Shown: positions 1 through 5,367, numbered from the stretch's first letter. The stretch: 9,546 bases of DNA from CAZEID01 sp964512075 (GCA_964512075.1 CAZEID010000029.1:1-9546); one strand, 5' to 3'. A program made the numbers and translations. Notes: generated from the letters alone by a model not told the origin.

Positions 1-1
1 C

Positions 2-928
2 GGGGACGTGGTCTCGATCGCGGGAGAGAAAGATGCGGCCGGGGTGCCGAAGATCAAGAAAGCGAATCTTTCCTCCGATCCCAAGATAATGGGAATCATT
101 TCCACTAAAGCCGGAGTCGAACTGGGAATTCCGAGAGAAGATCGCAGACTGGTGGGACTGGCGGGAAGAGTCCCGGTCAAGATTGCTCCCGATTCCGCGC
201 CCATCCAAGCCGGCGACCTGCTTACTTCCTCCGGCACCTACCCTGGAATGGCCCGGAAGCTAACTTCTCCCGGCTTCGCCGTCGCCAAGGCCCTGGAGAG
301 CTGGGATCCCGGATCCCCCACTCCCAAGATCGAGGCCTTCCTCTCTGTTTCCTGGGCCGATCCCCGGGTCGTCGTTGATCCCGACGGCGAGGCGGCAGAG
401 CTGATTGAAGCTCCGGCGGAAGAAAAAATAACCGAACCTCCCGCGGAAGAGGAAGCTGGAGAAGGAGAACCCGAAACCGAAACTCCTCCGGCCGAAGAAA
501 CGGAACCCGCTCCCGAAGCGGAGTCGATTACCCGGAAGATCCTGCCTCCCCGGATCGAAGCCGACGAAGGATTTTTCGGAACCTTAAAAGTTGCCGTGGA
601 AGCGATTATCGCAACCCTGAAGGTTGAGGTGGCGAAGATTTCTCAAGCGTTTATTGAGAACCTGACGGCGAGATTCATCAAGACTGAAGAGATTGAAGCC
701 GGGAAAGTGAAGGTTTCCTCCCCGGCGGTCGGGGTGGTGACAATCCCAGCCGGAGAAACGGTCTTTTTGGTGGAGTACCAAGAAATTACGCTCGATGCGA
801 AAGTGTTTCTTACTCCAGAGGAGCCCCGGCCGTTGGGGGTAGAAATCAAAGAAGGGGAGGGATTCGAAATTAAGCTTTTGGATCCTCTCGAAGCGGACTT
901 GAAGGTTAGCTATTGGGTGATTGACTAG
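2..928 (+). CDS. C-terminal part of a large surface/secreted protein (5' end outside window)
   Basis: The frame is open from base 2 (GDVVSI...), so the gene begins upstream; the GTG at base 8 is not a convincing start. About 308 residues are visible. Residues 1-125 form a compact beta-rich domain with GIISTKAGVELG, LVGLAGRVPVKI and AGDLLTSSGTYPG. As I recall, this resembles C-terminal regions of very large repeat-type surface proteins of Patescibacteria that carry phage-tail-fibre-like or S74-like segments. Residues about 126-180 are an acidic, Pro/Glu-rich linker. Residues about 190-225 are an amphipathic helix, and the last 75 residues are a small beta domain (TIPAGETVFLVE ... GFEIKLLDPLEADLKVSYW) ending in WVID. 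No membrane anchor or sortase motif is seen in the visible part. A cell-surface or adhesin-like role is inferred from architecture only. No terminator follows the stop. Confidence 0.7.
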   Translation, partial: GDVVSIAGEKDAAGVPKIKKANLSSDPKIMGIISTKAGVELGIPREDRRLVGLAGRVPVKIAPDSAPIQAGDLLTSSGTYPGMARKLTSPGFAVAKALESWDPGSPTPKIEAFLSVSWADPRVVVDPDGEAAELIEAPAEEKITEPPAEEEAGEGEPETETPPAEETEPAPEAESITRKILPPRIEADEGFFGTLKVAVEAIIATLKVEVAKISQAFIENLTARFIKTEEIEAGKVKVSSPAVGVVTIPAGETVFLVEYQEITLDAKVFLTPEEPRPLGVEIKEGEGFEIKLLDPLEADLKVSYWVID

Positions 929-1005
929 TTCTCCACCAGTTGGCCTACTTCTTTGACTTTCCTATTCTTCCCCTGTTTCTCCTCGCTACTTTTTGGATTG
1001 TTTTA

Positions 1006-1029
1006 TGAACACTTCTATAGAAGTGTTCA
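1006..1029. promoter_or_regulatory. Perfect 24-bp palindrome, probable ArsR operator copy 1
   Basis: The arm TGAACACTTC, a centre TATA and the arm GAAGTGTTCA form a perfect 24-bp palindrome. It covers the last three bases (stop codon) of the minus-strand ArsR gene. A second copy with four differences lies upstream of that gene at 1327-1350, so a binding site is likelier than a terminator; no T-run follows on either strand. The binding role is inferred. Confidence 0.6.
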
Positions 1030-1302
1030 GAGCGAATTGAAGGTTTGGAGCGCGCTACGAACGGGTCGAGAGAGGGATGGATTTAGGTAGTAGAAAACGC
1101 GTCCCTGTTTTCCCTCGCTCTCAACAATTCCGACTCTCTTAAGGTTGTTTAGGTTGATGGAGACCCACCGGTACGAGATTCCCAATTTTTGTTGAATTTC
1201 CGTAACCGAAAGCTGGTGGGATGGGTAGAGCATCCTTATTATCTTGATTCTGTTTTCGTTCCCTAGCGCTTTGTAAATTTTGGCCCAATCTTTCTCGGTC
1301 AC
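1027..1302 (-). CDS. ArsR-family winged-helix transcriptional repressor
   Basis: The 91-residue protein (GTG start) is a single winged-helix domain. It opens with a helix containing KALGNENRIKIIRML, the ArsR-type entry motif. The helix-turn-helix follows at about residues 31-57 (LSVTEIQQKLGISYRWVSINL, ending NNLKRVGIV), and the beta wing is at about 58-72 (VESEGKQGRVFYYLN). ArsR proteins are dimeric repressors that release DNA on binding an effector. The metal-binding ELCVCD motif of ArsR/SmtB is absent and there are no cysteines, so a metal sensor is unlikely and the signal is unknown. It is the only minus-strand gene here and is divergent from proS. Matching palindromes in front of it (1327-1350) and across its stop (1006-1029) suggest autoregulation and perhaps control of a neighbour. 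No good SD precedes the GTG. Confidence 0.8.
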   Translation of the reverse strand: MTEKDWAKIYKALGNENRIKIIRMLYPSHQLSVTEIQQKLGISYRWVSINLNNLKRVGIVESEGKQGRVFYYLNPSLSRPVRSALQTFNSL

Positions 1303-1326
1303 TGTTCGGTGAAGATTTTACCACCT

Positions 1327-1350
1327 TGCACAGTTCTATAGAAATGTACA
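1327..1350. promoter_or_regulatory. Imperfect 24-bp palindrome, probable ArsR operator copy 2
   Basis: The site shares the core TTCTATAGAA and outer bases with the palindrome at 1006-1029, giving the consensus TGnACAnTTC-TATA-GAAnTGTnCA. The four differences fall at symmetric positions 3, 7, 18 and 22. It starts 24 bases upstream of the repressor's GTG and 62 bases before the proS ATG, so it could cover promoters facing either way. A poor plus-strand promoter (TTGCAC, 17 bases, CATTAT at 1349-1354) would straddle it. Confidence 0.6.
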
Positions 1351-1411
1351 TTATCCTTGGCCCCTTTACTGACTACAAAGTACGAACTCGGTGTGGTAGA
1401 CTGGTTGGGAA

Positions 1412-2665
1412 ATGCGGTATTCCAAATTTTTAGGGAGGAGCCTGCGGACTGTTCCTAGAGATGCGAAAGTTCCCTCCCACCGGCTGTTGGTTAAGGCTGG
1501 TTTTGTCGACCAGTTAATTTCGGGGGTTTATACTTTTTTGCCTTTGGGATTTTTGGTGATGCGTAAGATCGCCGAAGTGATTCGGGCCGAGATGGAGGGA
1601 ATTGGGGCCCAGGAAATCCTAATGCCGACGCTCCAAGACAAGGAGCAGTGGATCGAGAGTGGGCGTTGGAGCGGACCCGGAGAGATTGACCCTCCCCTTT
1701 TCAAGCTTAAAGACCGGGCGGGACGGGAGACGGCGTTGGGACCGACCCACGAAGAAGTAGTGACAGATCTCGCTCGCCGTTTCATTACTTCTTATAAGGA
1801 TTTGCCGGTTGCGGTTTTTCAGATTCAGAATAAGTTTCGGAATGAGTTGCGCCCTACCGGCGGGGTATTGCGAACTCGAGAATTTGTGATGAAAGATCTC
1901 TACTCCTTCCACGCCAGCGAGGAAGATTTAGACCGTTACTACCTCGAGGTGCTTCACGCTTACGAGCGAATTTTCTCGCGGTGCGGGCTGAAGGTTTTGG
2001 TGGTAGCTGCTCACACCGGTACAATCGGAGGGTCGGAATCCCACGAGTTCATGATGCCTGCGGTTGTAGGCGAGGATAAAGCAGTTTATTGTGAGCATTG
2101 TAACTTTGCTTCTAACCTCCAGAGGTCAGGTGAGTTAAAAAATTGTCCAAATTGCGGGCAGGCAGTTTTTGTCTCAGAGGCAATCGAGCTCGGTCACATT
2201 TTCAAGCTTGGAACAACTTACTCGGAAAAGATGAAGGCTTATTTTTCAGATGCCTCTGGGAAGCGGCGCCCCATCGTGATGGGCTGCTACGGGATTGGCT
2301 TAGCTCGGGTGATGGCGGCCGCGGTGGAGGCCCCGGCCGGCCACGATAAACGCGGGATTATTTGGCCAAAGGAGATTACCCCTCTGGATGTTCACCTGAT
2401 CTCGCTGGAGGGGGGACGGACGGTAGCGGAAACGCTTTACGTGGCGATGATAAAGTCTGGTTTGGAAGTTTTGTTTGATGATCGTGACGAGCCGGCCGGG
2501 GTGAAGCTGACCGACGCCGATTTGATTGGGATTCCAGTGCGCGTGGTGGTCTCGGCAAAGAGTTTGAAGGCGGGCGGGGTGGAAATTTCTCGCCGGACAG
2601 ATGGTAAGGCGGAGGTGGTGCCAGTGGAGAAACTCGCCGCCAAGATCAGGGAGTTGTACTCGTAA
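1412..2665 (+). CDS. proS: Prolyl-tRNA synthetase, short form without the INS editing domain
   Basis: This class IIa synthetase charges tRNA-Pro with proline in the cytoplasm. Motif 1 is near residues 41-73 and the TxE-type loop GPTHEE is at 110-115. Motif 2 is at 142-166 (FRNELRPTGGVLRTREFVMK), followed by TGTIGGSESHEF at 202-213. Motif 3 is at 286-305 (VMGCYGIGLARV), and the anticodon-binding HGTP domain runs from about 320 to 417. At 417 residues it lacks the roughly 180-residue INS domain that deacylates Ala-tRNA-Pro in E. coli-type ProRS. In its place is a short segment with two CxxC pairs (C227/C230, C245/C248) that looks like a zinc ribbon. The ATG start has only a weak GGGA upstream. 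It is the first gene of the translation cluster and the HIT gene follows closely. Confidence 0.95.
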   Translation: MRYSKFLGRSLRTVPRDAKVPSHRLLVKAGFVDQLISGVYTFLPLGFLVMRKIAEVIRAEMEGIGAQEILMPTLQDKEQWIESGRWSGPGEIDPPLFKLKDRAGRETALGPTHEEVVTDLARRFITSYKDLPVAVFQIQNKFRNELRPTGGVLRTREFVMKDLYSFHASEEDLDRYYLEVLHAYERIFSRCGLKVLVVAAHTGTIGGSESHEFMMPAVVGEDKAVYCEHCNFASNLQRSGELKNCPNCGQAVFVSEAIELGHIFKLGTTYSEKMKAYFSDASGKRRPIVMGCYGIGLARVMAAAVEAPAGHDKRGIIWPKEITPLDVHLISLEGGRTVAETLYVAMIKSGLEVLFDDRDEPAGVKLTDADLIGIPVRVVVSAKSLKAGGVEISRRTDGKAEVVPVEKLAAKIRELYS

Positions 2666-2680
2666 GACGCTTACGGAATC

Positions 2681-3061
2681 ATGCTTAAGAAGGGCGAAGA
2701 GAAGATGGAAAAGGAGCTCGATTGTATCTTCTGCCGAATTATCCGGAGAGAAGTCCCGGCGGAGTTCGTCTATGAAGACGACTTTTTTGCAGTTTTTAAG
2801 GACATCAAGCCTTCTGCTCCAGTCCATTTGTTAATTGTTCCCAAAGAGCATTTAGAAATTCAGGGTGGGGATTTGGAAAGGCGGGCGGAAGTTTTGGGGA
2901 GGGTCTTTGCGCTCTCCCGGAAATTGGCTGAAGAGGCTAAAATCCTTGACGGTTACAAGTTGGTGACCAATGCCGGCCCCGGGGCGGGCCAAACTGTAGA
3001 CCACTTGCATGTTCACTTGATTGGTGGTTGGAAGTCGCCGACGGACGTGCGGCACGTTTGA
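2681..3061 (+). CDS. HIT-family (Hint/PKCI-like) nucleotide-binding protein
   Basis: The catalytic HxHxHxx motif is present as HLHVHLI (residues 108-114), with the middle His (H110) expected to take the nucleotide in the histidine-triad mechanism. The N-terminal LDCIFCRI with C15/C18 is typical of Hint proteins, where these cysteines help bind zinc. The YEDDFFAVFKDIKPSAPVHL segment forms the nucleotide pocket. These enzymes hydrolyse AMP-linked substrates such as adenosine phosphoramidates and aminoacyl-AMP. The C-terminus (GWKSPTDVRHV) differs from the usual WPPG ending. The longest frame starts at ATG 2681, but ATG 2705 (M9) is preceded by GAAGAG and begins closer to the family N-terminus, so it may be the true start. 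The stop overlaps the rpsU ribosome-binding site. Confidence 0.9.
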   Translation: MLKKGEEKMEKELDCIFCRIIRREVPAEFVYEDDFFAVFKDIKPSAPVHLLIVPKEHLEIQGGDLERRAEVLGRVFALSRKLAEEAKILDGYKLVTNAGPGAGQTVDHLHVHLIGGWKSPTDVRHV

Positions 3062-3068
3062 GGAGGTG
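3061..3068 (+). promoter_or_regulatory. Full-length Shine-Dalgarno sequence of rpsU
   Basis: AGGAGGTG matches the complete anti-SD complement and lies 12 bases before the rpsU ATG, starting on the last base of the HIT stop codon. Most neighbouring genes (yqeY, ybeY, dnaX, recR, cysS) have no recognisable SD, so this site stands out. Confidence 0.7.
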
Positions 3069-3080
3069 TTTTTTGCTTGA

Positions 3081-3275
3081 ATGGCGAAAGTTATTTTGAA
3101 GCCGGGTGAGTCTTTGGAAGAAGCGCTACGGCGCTTCAACCGGGAAGTGATGAAGGAGGGAATTCTCTTGGAGATGCGGCGGCGGGAGTTTTATGAGAAG
3201 CCCTCCGAGGTGCGGAAGCGCAAGCGCTCTCAAAAGCAGCGGATGATTGAGCGGGAGAAAGAAGAGCAAGAATAA
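3081..3275 (+). CDS. rpsU: Small ribosomal subunit protein bS21
   Basis: The 64-residue, strongly basic helical protein fits bS21 in length (about 55-70 aa) and motif: SLEEALRRFNREVMKEGILLEMRRREFYEKPS, then a Lys/Arg-rich tail (RKRKRSQKQR). bS21 sits on the 30S platform next to the 3' end of 16S rRNA and assists initiation. Residues 11-19 (SLEEALRRF) correspond to the conserved bS21 N-terminal helix. An in-frame TGA at 3078 fixes ATG 3081 as the first possible start. It is preceded by a full SD and carries a perfect hairpin early in the coding sequence (3120-3137); both could take part in translational control. Confidence 0.93.
   Translation: MAKVILKPGESLEEALRRFNREVMKEGILLEMRRREFYEKPSEVRKRKRSQKQRMIEREKEEQE
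3120..3137 (+). promoter_or_regulatory. 7-bp hairpin with UACG tetraloop inside rpsU
   Basis: The arms GAAGCGC and GCGCTTC enclose TACG, giving a cUNCGg-type tetraloop, one of the most stable RNA loops. It spans codons 14-19 (EALRRF), about 40 bases after the start codon. The conserved protein motif constrains part of the sequence, but the choice of CTA, CGG and CGC completes the stem. The structure is seen directly; function is inferred. Confidence 0.5.
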
Positions 3276-3289
3276 CCGTTAGTACTAGG

Positions 3290-3745
3290 ATGGGGACGTT
3301 GGAAAGAATTAAAAATGATCTGACCGAGGCGCTTAAGGCGGGCGATACTGCCAAGGCCCTCTCCCTCCGTTATTTGCTGGCGGAGATTCACAACGCCGAG
3401 ATTGCTAAAGGCAAAGATGCGGTTTTAACTGAGGAGGAATTAGCCGCGGTGCTCCAGAAACAGGTTAAGCAGCGGCAGGAGTCTATTGCGGCTTACCAGC
3501 AGGGTGACCGGGAAGATTTGGTTAAGAAAGAGCAGCGGGAGCTGGAGATGATCCGAGGTTATTTGCCAGAGCAGTTGAGCGAGGATCAGATTAAGGAAAT
3601 AGCTCGAACGACGATTCAAGAGGTAGGGGCGACGGGAATGGCGGATATGGGGAAGGTGATGGGGGCGCTGATGCCGAGAGTTCAAGGCCGCGCCGATGGT
3701 TCCGTGGTTAGTAAAATCGTCCAAGCTCTCTTAGGTGCCGCTTAG
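3290..3745 (+). CDS. yqeY: GatB/YqeY-domain protein
   Basis: At 151 residues this matches the family length of about 148-150. Landmarks are LERIKNDLTEALKAGDTAKALSLRYL at the N-terminus, KQRQESIAAYQQGDREDL near 75-92, EIRGYLP-like LEMIRGYLPEQLS near 102-114, and the C-terminal GMADMGKVMGALMPRVQGRADG. The domain resembles the tail of GatB, the amidotransferase subunit that acts on Glu-tRNA-Gln or Asp-tRNA-Asn. The role of stand-alone YqeY is not settled, but tRNA-related work is commonly proposed. It lies 14 bases after rpsU and next to translation genes. The ATG has no SD beyond an adjacent AGG. Confidence 0.92.
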   Translation: MGTLERIKNDLTEALKAGDTAKALSLRYLLAEIHNAEIAKGKDAVLTEEELAAVLQKQVKQRQESIAAYQQGDREDLVKKEQRELEMIRGYLPEQLSEDQIKEIARTTIQEVGATGMADMGKVMGALMPRVQGRADGSVVSKIVQALLGAA

Positions 3746-3754
3746 GCCTATTAC

Positions 3755-3770
3755 AGTATACTAATATACT
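3755..3770. repeat. Inverted repeat upstream of ybeY
   Basis: The arms AGTATA and TATACT flank CTAA. The right arm is also a near-consensus -10 box (TATACT). If used, transcription would begin about 4 bases before the ybeY ATG and give a nearly leaderless mRNA. No matching -35 box is seen, so the promoter reading is weak. Confidence 0.35.
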
Positions 3771-3780
3771 ATAACAATCA

Positions 3781-4047
3781 ATGGAAATGACAATTACCGT
3801 TTCGTTTGTTTCCCCGAAGAAAATTCAAAAGATAAACCAGGAGATGCGGGGCAAGAGCTACACTCCGGCGGTGCTTTCCTTTCCTTACTATGAAAAAACG
3901 GAGGAAGGGATGCTTTTGGGAGAAGTGCTGATCTGCAAGTCGGAAGCCCGAAAACTGGCCAAAAGGAATGGGGTTACGCTCGAAGAGCAGATCAACCAGC
4001 TGGTTGTGCACGGATCAAAACATATCCTCGGAATTCATCACAACTAA
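3781..4047 (+). CDS. ybeY: YbeY-type rRNA maturation factor (short form)
   Basis: YbeY is a zinc-dependent endoribonuclease involved in 16S rRNA 3'-end maturation and 70S quality control. The zinc motif is HGSKHILGIHH: H77, H81 and H87 sit where the HGxLHLxGYDH ligands lie, with the Asp before the last His replaced by His. Other family marks are INQEMRGKSYTPAVLSFPY (TDVLSFP in most homologues, with the Asp lost here) and LGEVLIC. The protein has 88 residues against about 150 in E. coli and lacks most of the N-terminal part and any tail after the last His. An in-frame TAA at 3772-3774 rules out a longer start. No SD is present. Confidence 0.85.
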   Translation: MEMTITVSFVSPKKIQKINQEMRGKSYTPAVLSFPYYEKTEEGMLLGEVLICKSEARKLAKRNGVTLEEQINQLVVHGSKHILGIHHN

Positions 4048-4218
4048 TCACCTAAATACTAACTAGTTCCTGAAACACTAATAGTTGGAACCTTGTCCCA
4101 GTGGTTTGGAATGCTGGGTTACGGAATGCTTGGGGCGATTGGTTACAGTTTTACAGTTTTCTGTAAAACGGTAACTTAGCCCTGAGTGGTTTCCTTGAGA
4201 TTTACTGAGATTTATTAA
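4048..4218. other. Non-coding spacer with short direct repeats
   Basis: This is the first part of a 311-base stretch (4048-4358) with no convincing gene. GGAATGCT occurs at 4108-4115 and 4123-4130, TTACAGTT occurs twice in tandem at 4143-4158, and a long hairpin lies at 4142-4175. No tRNA, T-loop signature or open frame of note was seen. The promoter and leader in the second part are listed separately. Confidence 0.5.
4142..4175 (+). repeat. 15-bp inverted repeat, long hairpin
   Basis: The left arm GTTACAGTTTTACAG pairs with CTGTAAAACGGTAAC across TTTT, with one mismatch. The left arm is built from two TTACAGTT octamers. No U-tract follows (TTAGCC), so it is not a standard terminator. It lies about 95 bases after the ybeY stop and may instead be a small dispersed element or an RNA-stabilising structure. 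Confidence 0.55.
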
Positions 4219-4246
4219 TTGAAAATCATTAATTTTGTTCTATGAT
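4219..4246 (+). promoter_or_regulatory. Sigma-70 type promoter
   Basis: TTGAAA (5 of 6 matches to TTGACA), a 16-base spacer and TATGAT (5 of 6 matches to TATAAT) form the best promoter in the window. The expected transcription start is near 4253, about 105 bases before the proposed GTG at 4359. With the terminator at 4766-4791 it defines a transcript of about 540 bases carrying one gene. Confidence 0.6.
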
Positions 4247-4252
4247 TAAACC

Positions 4253-4358
4253 AACCTGCACTGCTGGCTAATGTGGCGACTTCGGAATTAGCACGTACCG
4301 AGGTTGCAAAGTGAGCCACGCCGCTCTGGGGAAGAGCGATGGCAGGGGGAGGCGCGTT
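4253..4358 (+). promoter_or_regulatory. Structured 5' leader with mutually exclusive folds and a strong SD
   Basis: Two folds compete. Fold A pairs CAACCT (4252-4257) with AGGTTG (4301-4306) and GCTAAT (4267-4272) with ATTAGC (4287-4292). Fold B pairs GTGGC (4273-4277) with GCCAC (4315-4319) and ACTTCGG (4279-4285) with CCGAGGT (4298-4304, one G-U). A further hairpin, CGCTCT-GGGGA-AGAGCG (4322-4338), is followed by the SD AGGGGGAGG (4344-4352), six bases before GTG 4359. No known riboswitch consensus was recognised. The pairings are read directly; a switching role is inferred. Confidence 0.45.
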
Positions 4359-4754
4359 GTGACTGGAGAGGGTCCGGGCCCGGACTTTGGTCTTTTCGCC
4401 ACCGTCTGTCAGCTACTGAAGTCAGGGTTATACTACACCCGACTCCGCCGGGCCCTAATCAAAAGCTGGAATCGAAAGGTGCTGACCGACTTTTTGGTTT
4501 TGGATGATCTTTTTTTGGTGATTCATCGCCGGTTCTTTTTGGGAGGAGAGGAGTTACCTACTCCGCTGGAGAGATTGCGGAACGCGGCGTTTGCCAAGGC
4601 CTTGAGGAGCGCCGAGCGTCAGCTGGAAGAGCGGGATCGTGATCGCGTTCGCAAGCTGGCGTTGTATCTTCATCGCGGTCGCCAAGAAGGAACCTCGGCG
4701 AACCAGGTCTTGAATGCTGTCTATGGCCTGCCGCGGAAAGGCAAATCCTGCTAG
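4359..4754 (+). CDS. Unrecognised small basic helical protein
   Basis: I do not recognise this family. The frame encodes 131 residues from GTG 4359, chosen for the strong SD AGGGGGAGG six bases upstream. A longer start at GTG 4311 (147 residues) would read through leader structures and has only a weak AGG. The protein is rich in Arg, Leu and Lys and predicted mostly helical. It has a hydrophobic stretch around residues 41-61 (VLTDFLVLDDLFLVIHRRFF) that is too charged for a clear membrane helix. Charged helices follow at about 70-106, with a Glu/Arg-rich ERQLEERDRDRVRKLALYL that could be coiled coil. Codon use resembles the neighbours from about residue 40 on; the first 40 codons overlap GC-rich palindromic sequence (GTCCGGGCCCGGAC, 4372-4385), so the true start may be later. 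It has its own promoter and terminator. Confidence 0.55.
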   Translation: MTGEGPGPDFGLFATVCQLLKSGLYYTRLRRALIKSWNRKVLTDFLVLDDLFLVIHRRFFLGGEELPTPLERLRNAAFAKALRSAERQLEERDRDRVRKLALYLHRGRQEGTSANQVLNAVYGLPRKGKSC

Positions 4755-4765
4755 TAACGATCTAG

Positions 4766-4791
4766 AGCGCGACTTCCCCCGCGCTTTTTTT
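4766..4791 (+). terminator. Intrinsic (rho-independent) terminator
   Basis: The stem AGCGCG (4766-4771) pairs with CGCGCT (4780-4785) around an 8-base loop, with seven consecutive T (4785-4791). It lies 11 bases after the stop of the unknown gene and isolates it from pth. Confidence 0.8.
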
Positions 4792-4794
4792 ACA

Positions 4795-4816
4795 GTGCTA
4801 CAGTACACTGTAGTAC
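4795..4816. repeat. Near-palindrome between terminator and pth
   Basis: The perfect core CTACAGT-AC-ACTGTAG (4798-4813) extends by three positions on each side with one mismatch. The preceding bases form a tandem octamer, TACAGTGC-TACAGTAC (4791-4806). It could be an operator for the pth promoter region or a repeat remnant; nothing here decides between them. Confidence 0.45.
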
Positions 4817-4884
4817 GATAGACTGGACTACCGTCCTACCCATTAACTACTTATTAACCACTTCTCATTGCTATTATGAGGACA

Positions 4885-5367
4885 ATGAAGCTGATCGTCG
4901 GTTTGGGGAATCCCGGAAAAAGGTACCAGAAGACCCGGCACAACGTCGGTCAGTGGTTCGTTGACCGACTGGCGAAAAACGAAAAGCTAAAAGCTAAAAG
5001 TTTAAAACTGCACAAGACGAATATTTTTATGAATGAATCCGGTCGGGAAGTCCGAGAATTGGTCAAGAAGTCCAAGATTGAGGATCTGAAAAATCTGCTG
5101 GTTGTTCACGATGATCTTGATCTAGTTCCGGGGAAGTGGAAGCTCCAGTTTAACCGCTCTTCGGCCGGCCACAAGGGGGTGCAGAGCGTGATTGATGAGC
5201 TGGGAACCCAGGAATTTTGGCGGTTGCGGATCGGGGTTGGGAAGCCGCCGGTCGGAAAGACGGCGAATCAATTTGTAGTCGAAAAACCCTTCCCCGGCGA
5301 GCAAAAACTCATCGAGGAGGCAATTGCAGAATGCCTAGCCCGCATTCTAGAATGGGCGAGAGAATAG
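4885..5367 (+). CDS. pth: Peptidyl-tRNA hydrolase, shortened
   Basis: Pth releases peptides from peptidyl-tRNA that has dropped off ribosomes. MKLIVGLGNPGKRYQKTRHNVG at the N-terminus (N9 and the catalytic H19), FMNESG (N50), HDDLDL (76-80) and RLRIGVGKP identify it. From ATG 4885 it has 160 residues against about 185-195 in the family. Most of the loss is between LA (29-30) and FMN (48-50), where homologues carry about 15 more residues, and this is exactly where a heptamer tract encodes EKLKAKSLKL. The conserved tRNA-contacting Asn of GHNG is Lys here (GHKG, K97). The in-frame ATG at 4876 gives three more residues, but 4885 fits the family start and has AGGA just upstream. A TATTAT box at 4872-4877 could give a nearly leaderless transcript. 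Confidence 0.9.
   Translation: MKLIVGLGNPGKRYQKTRHNVGQWFVDRLAKNEKLKAKSLKLHKTNIFMNESGREVRELVKKSKIEDLKNLLVVHDDLDLVPGKWKLQFNRSSAGHKGVQSVIDELGTQEFWRLRIGVGKPPVGKTANQFVVEKPFPGEQKLIEEAIAECLARILEWARE
4982..5009 (+). repeat. Heptamer tandem repeat inside pth
   Basis: Four 7-base units in a row: AAAAGCT, AAAAGCT, AAAAGTT, TAAAACT. They encode residues about 33-42. The tract is much more A-rich than the surrounding gene and lies where Pth homologues differ in length. Confidence 0.65.

Noticed and set aside
2300..2827. Long minus-strand open frame across the proS end
   Set aside because: It is antisense to strongly conserved proS and HIT motifs and has no protein-like features; the same applies to the minus-strand frame at 7838-8320 under cysS.
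4311..4352. Cobalamin riboswitch B12 box (GAGCCACG and GGGGAAG resemblance)
   Set aside because: The full GCCACTG consensus and the upstream CCCGCAACTGT core are missing.
4311..4358. GTG 4311 as start of the unknown protein
   Set aside because: It lies inside the pairing region of the leader and has only a weak AGG; GTG 4359 has AGGGGGAGG at ideal spacing.
4253..4791. RNase P RNA, tmRNA or SRP RNA gene
   Set aside because: The conserved GAGGAAAGTCCGGGC, tRNA-like TTCGAATCC end and SRP GGAAGG/AGCAGCC signatures are all absent.
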